From Immersiella caudata (Eukaryota > Ascomycota > Sordariomycetes > Sordariales > Lasiosphaeriaceae), in NCBI GenBank assembly GCA_030512335.1, contig JAULSU010000003.1, positions 1,426,001-1,490,000 on the forward strand: 64,000 nt of DNA, read 5' to 3'. The notes beneath the pieces were generated by a model. That model did no database searches and had not been told where the DNA came from. It was given only the letters and a program-made list of their open reading frames with translations. Below are positions 34,905-44,768 of this stretch, piece after piece. The translations under genes were made by a program, and so were the position numbers. Position 1 is the first letter of the stretch, and every line of letters begins with the position of its first letter.

Positions 34905-37900
34905 TTAATCCGAAAGCGCCTGCAGGGCCTGACCCAGTGGCACAATCCTCAGACTCCTTCCCCTCTTCAACGTCGGGGGCGGAGCCACCTTGACCTCGGG
35001 TGGCGGCGTGTTCATCAGCGTCGGGCTTGCGGAGTCGTGCCACTTGCGGAAGACGCTCTTCAGATCGCGAGGAATACCCTCCAGCACGACGGTGGAGATG
35101 GGAACGAAGGGGCGGTCTTCCATGCCGGCGGCGAGGATGGCGTACTCTTGTGCAAAGTCGAGCGCGTTGTGAAATGCCGCGTACTGATGTTGCGAGCGGG
35201 AACCCACGATGATGTAGAGCTCAAAGAAGGCGTCAAGAACGTAGATGTTGGTTGGCAGGAGATCGGTTTGCTTGAATGGCGACAGCTCAATGATCTGTGC
35301 GCTGTTAGTCACTGTCTCATTGCAGATACCCTCAAAAAACTTTACCTGCTGCTTGCTGGCTGCATCAGAGCTGAACAGCCGTCCACAATACCGATCGTAG
35401 TTTGGCTTGAGCCGCCAGTGATCTGCTGATTGAGCCCTTGAGCCGCCGTCAAAGATCTCCCAGAAGTTTGCAGGTTCTCTCCCTTCTTCAACCTCCAGCA
35501 GCTCACCCATCAGCGCAAGATCCATGCCCACTAGACGCGCGCAGCCTAGCTCTTCAACATCGCTACCCTTGCCCTTCCAGAGATAGCACTTGCCCTGCTG
35601 CGTGATGAGATATGGGAATCCCGAGCAGAGACTCGACGGGGAGAAATCAACCTCGTCAAAAGCAATTTGTCCCAAGTACCGCCTTCCGCAGAGCATATCA
35701 GACGCCAGCGAGTCGTACTTGTTGCTGGACCCACGGCGAATGATGACGATACCGCCCAGTGCCTGAAGAAACTCAGATGTCTCTTTGCCCTGAACCAGCT
35801 TCACCAGCTGTCCGCCAAACGCCCTGGCTTCTCGCGCTGCAAAGAGCAGCGCGTCCTCTGCAACAGATTGCGGCACCTCATCGCCAACCCAGAAGTAAAC
35901 TTCGTTGACCTTCTTACCAGTACTGTTGACAAAGGAGTGTGGGCAGAGATACATCTCGCGCTCAAAGAGAACCCGCTCGTTGTGTGTCGGCACAGGCACC
36001 TTCTTACCGTCGCCTGAGAACTGGAAGAGTTGGGCTCTCTGCGTCTGCACCTTGGCGAAGCCTCGAGGTCGGCGAGAGAGAATGTCGGCGGTGTCTGCAG
36101 TGTAGTTCCTCCTCGGGCGTTCGGTGCCAAAGAAATCACTCAGCATAGCCGTCACCTCCTGACCATACTTGGTTGGCGACCTAGCCGGGGATGACAGGGG
36201 AGTCTTCGTGGGACTGGGCGGCGCCGGCAAAGGTCTCGCCCCTTTGGGTGGCAACTGCGGCTTTAATTCCGACTGGGCTTGGGCCTCCGTTGCCTTTGAC
36301 ACGAAGCTTGTCCCTCCAAAGACTGCGGAGCCGCTCTTCATCGGGACAAGGGGCTTTGATTCGGGTTTGTCGTTTCCCAACGGCCTGCCAAGCGGGTTCG
36401 CGGGGCCACCAAACCGCTCCCTGGCCGGCGTCTTGGGGCGCTCCTTCTCCGGCGAGGCGGGCCTTTCCTTGGTCGGTGAAGAAGACCGGGACTTCACCGG
36501 GTCTGGCTTGGGGGTCGCCTGGCTTTGCTGGTCCAGGAATTGCGATCTTCTCTTCAAGTCCAGCTTTCTTGGAGATGACGGCTGAGAGATAGCTTCATCA
36601 GTAACTGGTTTGGAGGATTGATGTTGGCTCAATGCCGCAAGGGCAGCAACCTGTTCGTGGACTTTGGTTGGCGACCGCGGGCGCGTCTTCACGGTGGGTG
36701 AGTCGACAATGGTTATGGGCCGGCCAGGGGTCATAGGGACTTCATCTGGGATTCGCTTAGACGAGTCAACCAGAGGAATGACACTACCCACAGTCTGAGG
36801 CTTGTTCTGGACGAAGGATCTTCTGGAGTCTACCAGGGGAATTACTTCTGGTTTCTTAGCCTGGAATGGCTGGAACAGCTTGGCAGGCTTCGGTGGGCTC
36901 GTTGGTTTAGATGGCGCTGGGGTTTCCGCTTCGACTGCAGGCTGTTCAGGCTCTTTTGCGTGCGCGCCGGCAGACGTCGGCGCTTTCCTCTTAGGTCCAC
37001 GGGCCCGATTCTTAGTCATGTGCGTCAGTTGAGGCCCAGTGCTGGCCGTTTCCTCTCCGTCAGCTGCACCTGATCCTAACGCGCCAGGTGCCCCTGAACC
37101 CTTGGGCGGACCCGAGGCGGGAGGGCCTCTTGCCAAGAGGCCTGCCAATGTGGGATTGAACCTGTCCGCCAGGCCTCCTCCGCCAACTTTGCTCTGCAGC
37201 CGACCTGAAGCGCTGGCCTCCTTCTGGGGTATCTTGACCTCTGGCTTGGGGGCAGGTTCCTTTTCCACTTCTGTGGACGCCCGCGCAGGCACATCGGCCG
37301 CATCTCGTGTTCTTGTCGATAGATAGCTTGACCGTGCCGATTCTGTGAAGGTGCTTGGTGTCTGCAAAGGAGACTCCACGGCCGTTGAATCTTGTTTGGA
37401 CCCCGTACGGTGCAACTCCAGCTTCTTGGCCAGCCCTTCGGGCAGCGTCCTCTCGCTAGAGGAGGTGCTTGTGGTTCTGGCAACAGAACGACCCTCGAGT
37501 TGGGCCTTCTTGAACTCTTCCTTCTTCTTTAGAATTGCCTCCTTGAACTCATCAACCTTCTCGCGATTCTTGGGCCCACCGGTAGCGTTCAACGCAGCCT
37601 TCCCTCGTAGAATATTGTTCTTCAACTCGTCAGGCGCAACATAGTTCTGCGTCTTTGTTCTCCGCAGACTTCCAAAGACATTCTTCAGTTCGTCAGGCTG
37701 CCCGGACGAGCCAGTATCAGGCGGGGGAGCGCGTGGCTTGAGGTTTGCGCGGAAGTCCTTCTCTACCTTGCTCTTTGTAGCGTCGTCGGATGCCCCCTGA
37801 CTTTCGTTGCCAGGATCTTCACTTCCTCTTCGAGATGGCGCTTTATTGAGTGTGCTCCGGAAACCACCGGGCACTGGCTTGTCGCTGGTCGCTGCTACAG

Positions 37901-39646
37901 GAACACCTGGGAAAACACCGAGACCGACAGGCTTGACGGTAGCCCCCATGGGCGTGGACCTCAACAACCCACTAGGCTTGACCTCTGGCTTCTTAGGAAC
38001 GGAGGGATTTCGGTCCAGGGGGCCCGTCTTCTGAGACTTCACCTTGTTAAGTTCAACCATCCAAGCTGGTTGACTGACAGGGGGCGGTGTTGGCTTCGGC
38101 TTGGGTGACTCTGGTTTGTTGAGGGCGGCCTCGAGCCAACTTGACTTTGTGGGGCTCCATCTACGAGGATCCATTGTCTTGGATGGACTCGTGGGCGGAG
38201 TAGTCTTCTCGGCACTCTCTTGAGGCTGGGAGGGTTTTTCTTCTTTGGGCTCGGTCGGTTTTTCTTCTTCCTTCTCGTGACTCGAGGTAGGCCTTGATGT
38301 TGGTGTAGCCGACCCGTCTCTCAGAATACTACCCGGACGAGATTTGGTCGTGTTGCTTCGCTCGAGGCTATTCCTGTTGGACAGGACAGAATCGGCACGC
38401 TGTAGCCCACCTGGCGAGGTGACGCTCCATCGCTTGACGCTATCCGATCGTTTCATCATGGCGCTCTGGACGAAGCCGCCCATGCCCTTGGTTGGAGACG
38501 GCGCTCGAGTCGGCGAAGTGCGCCCGCCATGAGTATCTACAGGCTGACGACCTACAGAGGGAGTGTCCATCTCTCCCGAAGAAAGTTTCGCCGGGGGCTC
38601 TAACCGCTGCGCGCTTGTGAGGGACAGCGGAGTGCCGAGTTTGCTCTGCGAGGCGGGAGCGGGCGGTTCTTTTGGTACATCGCTGGGCTCTTTTGCAGTC
38701 TCCCTTGACATGCCGGGAAGCTGCGTGCGCAACGACGACATTTCCAAGGTATCGGGATCCTCCACTTGGTTTCGTCGGTACGCAGCTGAGTTCTGGCCGC
38801 GATCAGCCGTCTGTCTGAACCAAGCGGGGTCTTTCCCAGACAGCGACTGTGCGATCTGATCTCGTGTCAAGGTTTGGTCGGTAGCAGGGGCCTGTTCGGC
38901 CAAGTTGGGAGAAGAACGGGCCGCAGCATTCTCGACCGCCACCGTTGAGAGCGGTCGACTCTTAGGCCGATCTGCGCCTCGAGAGGGTGGCCGCCTCTGC
39001 CAAGACAAGGGTGAGCGAGCAGGCGGGCCGCCAGCGGTGGGCGAGGACAGACCCAAGCTAGATCGTTTGGGGTCGGAGTCGAAGGGGGAATCATTCTCCT
39101 TGGTAGGGGAGTCCGAATACTCGGCTGCGGAGTCCATTGTTTCCGATGACGGGCCGGGCCGTGAGCGAGGGCTACCAGAGGCTTCGGGGCTGGGGGAAAA
39201 TAGACCTGCGCCGTCAGCGGCCGAGGCGAGGCCAATTCGGTGAGAGGTCGGCGAGGGCGTGTTTGCAGGTGATGACTTTTGAGGAGATATCGATCTCGCG
39301 CGCTCTGTAGAACCACAAACGGAAAGTCAATCAGCTAGTGGCCGAGTCATTCCACAGGCCCGGCAATTGTGCGACCAGGCCGAATTGGCGCCGACAACAC
39401 GGCATGGACAAATGCCTGGACGGGGTCGAGCAAGCCGGCGGCGACCACGCAACCGTCGCGGTCGAATGGTAGCAGAGGGGGGTGGATGAGGAAGGGGATT
39501 GGCGTACCTGCACGGCGTGCCTGACGTTCTCGTTTTTCTTGCAGTATCTTCTCCTCCAGTTCGCGTGAGCGCGCCTCGTCCTCTTCTTCGCGTCGTCCCT
39601 TCAACAACTCCACAGATCGCAAAAAGTCAGAGACCTCGTCAGACAT
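34905..39646 (-). CDS. DUF4045 and gelsolin-like repeat protein
   Basis: There are three exons: 39646-39508, 39304-35346 and 35294-34905. The total is 4,488 nt, 1,495 aa. The N-terminus (MSDEVSDFLRSVELLKGRRE, then an E/K/R-rich helix) followed by a very long Ser/Pro/Lys disordered region corresponds to the fungal DUF4045 architecture. It has many SP and TP sites. The last 400 or so residues are folded and gelsolin-like: AQLFQFSGDGKKVPVP, EVYFWVGDEVPQSVAEDA, CYLWKGKGSDVEELG and NIYVLDAFFELYIIVG are typical gelsolin-repeat strands. Gelsolin repeats bind actin or calcium in other proteins. The role in fungi is not established. The 51-nt intron at 35345-35295 is a multiple of three with no stop, so the frame stays open if retained. 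Splicing gives SKQQIIELSPF, which fits the repeat better. Confidence 0.9.
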
Positions 39647-40253
39647 TGTTTATTTTGCGGACGGACGTCGGGGCATGAACATGACATAAAAGAGGCACGC
39701 GCTTGACAGGATTATCCCGGTGTCAACATCCAACCCTGAACGTCAAAACCAAGGGCAAATTGGAGGCAATTGGAGCCCTTTGGAGACGCTAGAGGGGTAC
39801 TTTTTTTGACTGCCCAAACCGGGCCGGGGCTCGTGTGGGCCCTGGCCAGCGGGAGCAGGCAGACAGGCCAGTCAGAACCTTGCTGGACGCTCTGACCACT
39901 ACGGCAACTTCACAGCGTGACACCGTCCATATCGGGTTCTGATGCAACCACAAAACGTTTTGATCGCTGGGCGGATCATCAGCCTGTGATGTCTGCGCGT
40001 TTCAATCATTTTTCATCCTTCAAGTTTTGGCGATGTGTCTTTTTTTCATGGTCCAGTTTCGGTTTCGCAAACAGCCCACTTGGTTGAGCTTGAAGGCCGC
40101 TAAATTCATCGTTTGTTGCCACAAAATCGATGTCATCCCCTCCTCGTCACCAGGCCAACACTAGGTTCAACCCGCTCCCCCTCCTTACCACCCCGAGGGA
40201 ACCCGCAGAGTTGCGACGCTACGACGCCCGCTCAAGTCCCGGACAGTGCCTGT
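39647..40253. other. Interval between DUF4045 gene start and ARL2 stop
   Basis: This should contain the promoter and leader of the minus-strand DUF4045 gene and the 3' UTR of ARL2. T-rich tracts occur near 39,800 and 40,040. Confidence 0.5.
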
Positions 40254-41109
40254 TCAATACAAGAAGAGGCGAGCCTTGGCGTCCTCCACAACCCAAGCCA
40301 ACCCCTCTCTGAGATTCTCGCCAGTCATCGCGCTGCAACGAAGAATATTCCACCGATGTGTCCTTATAGAGTCGAGCTGAAGCGCCTGGTCGACCTTGTC
40401 AGCATCTATCTGTTCCTGGGAAGGCTCTGAAGGGAAGACCCCTTACTCACCTGCGACAGCTCCTCCCCAGTCATACACCCTTTGACGTCAGTCTTGTTTG
40501 CGAAAACTAGCAAGCTAGCTCCCGACAGCCGCTGCGGTGTAACATGTTAGCAACTTGTCACGGTCTGATGTATACGGGTTCATGTTCAATGGGCCATTGC
40601 ACACCTCTTCCTGGAGTAACCCGTGGAGTTCCTCTCTGCAGTCGCCCATACGGAGCCGGTCTGTAGCATCAACCACCCAGATCAATGCGTCCGTCTTCTC
40701 GAAGTAGTTCCTCCAGTACGAGCGCAGTGTCTTTTGACCGCCAACATCCCCTGTCCGGTGAGCTCAGGTTAGTGGTGGAACCCAAATGGAGATGTCCAAA
40801 CTTACAGATGTTGAGCTTGTAGCTAGAGTGGAATTGCATGTCAGGGCCACCAAGTATCAAGCGCGTGGGGACCGACCGGGCTCACCCTTCGTAGTCTATC
40901 GTCTTGATGATGAAGCCAAGGGTCGGGCTGACGGTATTGACGTCCTCGCCCATGATCTTCTTAACGATGGTAGTCTTGCCCGCATTGTCAAGTCCGCTGC
41001 ATGTCAGGTCAGAGAGAGTAGACAAACGTGGCCTGCTCCATTTTGCTCACAGCATCAAAATCCTGAGCTCCTTGTCCTTGAGTCTCGCTTTTCGAAGAAT
41101 TGACAGCAT
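40254..41109 (-). CDS. ARL2: ADP-ribosylation factor-like GTPase Arl2
   Basis: There are six exons: 41109-41051, 40996-40886, 40822-40806 (17 nt), 40750-40605, 40531-40451 and 40385-40254. The total is 546 nt, 181 aa, the normal length. The start MLSILRKARLKDKELRILML is the Arl2 signature. Leu rather than Gly at position 2 means no N-myristoylation, which separates it from Arf. G1 is GLDNAGKT (21-28), G3 WDVGGQ (63-68), G4 NKTD (123-126) and G5 CSAM (155-158). Arl2 (S. pombe Alp41, yeast Cin4) works with the tubulin folding cofactors and affects microtubules. The 17-nt exon encodes YKLNI between two short introns. All junctions are GT..AG and in frame. Confidence 0.95.
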
Positions 41110-42152
41110 TCTCAGTAACTTAGATCTTGCCTTCAAGAGAAATAAATGGGGTTGGCAGACTCGAAACTGGCTCTATATTTTCCATATCACTAGGCTGCAG
41201 TGTTGACGAGAGGAGGGATCATGGTGTTAGTCGCTGCGCGGCAGGGGCTGGGTTGGGGTTGTAAAAGCGGGTGCCTAGGGACGGACGCAATCGGCAGGCC
41301 ACATCCCACCACGTGACCACCTGTCTCAACGACATCCGTCAACCATCACGTCGACAATCCTCCGTCAAGTTGAAGAAAACTGGTGTGCCGTTAGTCTCGA
41401 TTTACCCAGAAATACTTTTCAGGTGTATATTTGCCAACCAACTATTTAAATCATCATTCGTGGCTGTTTAAGTAATCTCCATGTGAGGTCCTCCTTCGTT
41501 TGCTGTGGGTTGGTTCCTGCGCTTCCCCGAGGTCTGGTGGACCACCCCGGCATGATGAATGGATAAGCATTCATCTCGACTGCTATTGTTCGAATGAACA
41601 GAGCCATTGTGTTGATATGAATAGAAACCAATTGCGACATTTGCTTCACCCGCAGCAAACATGGGATGGGTAGCTACAGTCAAAGCACGGCCTGTATCCC
41701 AGCCGGTTTGCTCATTCACCTACCTACCTATCAGATGGCCAGTCGTCCTTTCTACAAGCCCTAGATATCCGACTATTCGATTTTTCTTTTCCCCTCCTTC
41801 ACCAATTTCGCTTTGCAACCTTCTTGCTGCAATTGCACTCGGTCAACTGCAGCTCATTTGCAACACTTTCCATTCTCCTCCGTCTTTGGAAACCAATAAT
41901 CTCGGCAGCCCCAAGATCGAGGCTTGAGACCTTCATTGTGCTGTCGCAGATTCCTCGTCCGGAACTTAGTGCCGCTCTCACCGGACCAGTTTCGTCTATC
42001 TCACTCCTATCGCCCTTGTGTTGTGATCTCGATCGATAATCGAATACCAAAAACTCAGTAGGACTCACCGCTCTTGTTTAACAGGCAGATACTACCGATA
42101 CACGGTTCTAACTTTACACGGTTCTAACTTCGAACCCTCCAGCAGCACAAGG
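41110..42152. promoter_or_regulatory. Divergent upstream region ARL2 / GNAT gene with 16-bp tandem repeat
   Basis: Both neighbours start away from this 1-kb interval. A 16-bp unit (TACACGGTTCTAACTT) occurs twice in tandem at 42099-42130, about 20 bp before the GNAT start codon, so it lies in the leader or core promoter. No gene is supported. Confidence 0.55.
42099..42130 (+). repeat. Perfect 2 x 16-bp tandem repeat next to a start codon
   Basis: TACACGGTTCTAACTT is repeated head to tail at 42099-42114 and 42115-42130. It ends 22 bp before the ATG of the GNAT-domain gene. It may be a recent slippage or a duplicated leader element. Confidence 0.95.
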
Positions 42153-44084
42153 ATGGCCACCACCTTTCAACACAACGGAAATCAGGCCGCCAACCCAGGC
42201 ATCGATAGCCAACAATCTACCGATCGATTCCTCTCAGCCGTCGGGATGAGCGACTTCCGCACGAAGCAGTCCTGGAGATGTCCAGAGCCTCCAAACCTTG
42301 CCACCAGCGAGGTCAACATCAAACCCCCACCACTCGCAAAGGCCAATGTGGCTGTCGCCGTTCCGATACAGCTGCCGAAAAAAGCGCCTGGTCATTTCAA
42401 CTCGCAAAAGGCAGCTACACAATCTTCCCTCCCCCGTGCTGGGACACATCCTGTGCGTATGCCTCACAACCAGAAGCCCCGCGCGCCGCAGGACCACGCG
42501 GCAGTCCAGGGATTGGACCATAGCATGAGGCGACAAGGTGATCGACAAAACAAGCAGACGAAACAGTCGCTTGCTCATAAGCTTGACACCGACAAGAAAT
42601 CCAACAGGGCTGATATCTCGTCTCTTGACGCGGCCTCCCTTGAATCGCCCGACCTGACCAAATACCGCATACCAGGAAAGAAGAGAGACGACGACGCCTC
42701 CTCTGTTCCAAGCCTTCCCTCCGTGTCCAGCTTTCATTCGGTGGCTAGTAGGGGGGGCGACGAGCTCATAACCCGCGGCACCAACAATCTCCCTTCCGAT
42801 GTCCGCAACACGGTCGGGTTGGACAGTTCCCTCCAGGTCGAAGGCGGTGCCTGGGAGACGAACAAGTACTCTGATGAAGATTTCTCCGAAAGTCGATTCC
42901 TGAGGCCGTTTATTGTTTCATGGAGAAATAGTATTCCCTGTAACGTACTTGCGGAAGACGTGGCAAGCCACTCTCATTCCGATATTGATACGGTTACTGG
43001 GCGTTTTATCCCACCGCTCATCCATTCCGCTGCTTTCCCAACTATAGTTGAGACCAGAGGGGGGTTGGACTGGCGGAGGCAGACGTGGTCGAGCGAGCTC
43101 CTCGCTCGTCGGAGGGTTTCTCTCAAGAAGCAAAAAGGCGAGCAAACGGAACTGCATGCGTCACTTATTACAGCAGAGGAGCGCGCAGAGGTTGCAGAGG
43201 CCCAACGCAAACTCAAGGATTTCTTGGTGAACAGGCCAGCTTGGTGTACCTTCGCCCCAAGAAGCCCCTGCCACCTGCGCCCAGTGCGCCCAGAAGACCT
43301 CGCAGGGGTCGTGGAAATCTACAACTGGGAAGTTGAGAACGGATATCAGGCGCTTGACTCGAAGCCTTTGACGGTATCCGACTTCGCCACCATTGTCAGT
43401 CGCACACAAGAACTCGGGATGCCCTTTGTCGTGGCTGTATATGGCCGGGCCAAGAAATTTGAGACATCAAAGGGCAATGTGTTTTACACGACGGTAACGC
43501 CTCATCCAGATGCGACCCACCCCCCGGACCAGAGGAAGATTGGAAAGGTTCTTGGATTTGCGTTCCTGTCAGGTTGGGAGCCCGGCCTCACTGGCAGCGG
43601 ACTAGGGAGCAGCAGAACGACTGCGAAGATCAACATCTTTGTCCACCCAGATTATAGACGAAAGAGGATCGGATACTCGCTTTTCGATAAGGTACTCTCT
43701 ACAGTTTCCGATGGGTATTGCTCAACGGAGGGCTACGACTTCGTAGACCTTTCCAACAGCGCGGCCTACAAGACAGCCAGAGAAAACGACCGCAAGTACT
43801 ACCGGATCTTCACAAACTTCCTAGTCCGACACAAGTTCCACAACAATGGGAAAAATGCCAGGTCGAAAGCCCTCGAGGCGGCTTACGAGACGGAACTCGG
43901 GTATATCAGGAAGATGCTCACGGAGGAGTTCAACTTCAATGAGCATGGGTGCTTCGGCATGGTTCACCGCACGCCAAATACTCGGCCCGGTCTGGTAAAA
44001 TGGCTTGACTCGGTGGTGTTCGACCATACGTGCTGGTTCAACATCGATGACCAGAACGATATCGTCTATGGTGCCAGGTACTGA
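42153..44084 (+). CDS. GNAT-family acetyltransferase-like protein with disordered N-terminus
   Basis: This single exon of 1,932 nt encodes 643 aa and starts MATTFQHNGNQAANPGIDSQ. Residues 1 to about 350 are Ser/Pro/Lys-rich and low in predicted structure. The C-terminal 270 residues form a GNAT-like fold: RPVRPEDLAGVVEIYNWEV (beta1-alpha1), GFAFLSGWEPG (beta4 region), and INIFVHPDYRRKRIGYSLFD, which carries the acetyl-CoA-binding R-x-x-x-x-G loop, here RRKRIG with Ile and Gly in place. The end is GLVKWLDSVVFDHTCWFNID. GNAT enzymes transfer acetyl groups to amines. The acceptor is unknown. The extra segment between the strands (about 40 residues with FYTTVTPHPDATHPP) is an insertion relative to minimal GNATs. 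No intron is needed to keep frame. Confidence 0.82.
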   Translation: MATTFQHNGNQAANPGIDSQQSTDRFLSAVGMSDFRTKQSWRCPEPPNLATSEVNIKPPPLAKANVAVAVPIQLPKKAPGHFNSQKAATQSSLPRAGTHPVRMPHNQKPRAPQDHAAVQGLDHSMRRQGDRQNKQTKQSLAHKLDTDKKSNRADISSLDAASLESPDLTKYRIPGKKRDDDASSVPSLPSVSSFHSVASRGGDELITRGTNNLPSDVRNTVGLDSSLQVEGGAWETNKYSDEDFSESRFLRPFIVSWRNSIPCNVLAEDVASHSHSDIDTVTGRFIPPLIHSAAFPTIVETRGGLDWRRQTWSSELLARRRVSLKKQKGEQTELHASLITAEERAEVAEAQRKLKDFLVNRPAWCTFAPRSPCHLRPVRPEDLAGVVEIYNWEVENGYQALDSKPLTVSDFATIVSRTQELGMPFVVAVYGRAKKFETSKGNVFYTTVTPHPDATHPPDQRKIGKVLGFAFLSGWEPGLTGSGLGSSRTTAKINIFVHPDYRRKRIGYSLFDKVLSTVSDGYCSTEGYDFVDLSNSAAYKTARENDRKYYRIFTNFLVRHKFHNNGKNARSKALEAAYETELGYIRKMLTEEFNFNEHGCFGMVHRTPNTRPGLVKWLDSVVFDHTCWFNIDDQNDIVYGARY

Positions 44085-44768
44085 GATGGAAACTGTACGG
44101 TGGTCACGAGAGCGGGATCTCGGGAAAACAGTGGGGCACAGACCCCTGAACATCATAATTCTTTCGGCTTAGCACGTCCTGGGGAATATCGATGGCTAAG
44201 ACGCCCTCTAATATGTTACTCTTCGCGGCAGAGATCGGTCTCTCTAGTTCGAGTCTCGCCTGCCTGTCCTGTGACGGAGCAGTTGACGGACAAGAAATGG
44301 GCGGTTGGATTTGGCGCGGGTACTGTCAGTAGGAACCTTCGGAGAACTCATCACATAGTGGTGGTAGGAAATGAAGATAAAATGACCCATCTTTCTTTGT
44401 CAATCGCGAAGGGCGTTGAACCAATATTGGACAGTTCTTGGCAGCATCCAGGCTTCTTCTGCCGTTGCTGAACCTTCGCAGCTTGATGATGGGCCAATCG
44501 GGTCGAAGCATGCAAGCGGCCGCCTTCCGCTTTGCTTCACCGGCGCTGCAAACCACGCTAAACCCTTTCGGTGACCGGGTTGAGCTCAGCCTCCAGGAAG
44601 AGGGCAAGCACGATGATGAAGTGCAGCAGACACGTTTTCGAGCAATCTCTCCTTCCTTCAAGCCTCATCTTATTCCTCGTCAATTTGTGATTTTTGCGCT
44701 GCGAGATTGTAGAATGCGATTGTTCTGAACAGTGCACGCCCTCTAGCTCCTCTCGCTTGGTGGACGCA
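44085..44768. other. Interval between GNAT and caspase-like/rhodanese genes
   Basis: The stretch lies downstream of the GNAT stop and upstream of the next start. The ORF at 44438-44728 has no supporting motif. The region should hold a 3' UTR and a promoter. Confidence 0.5.
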
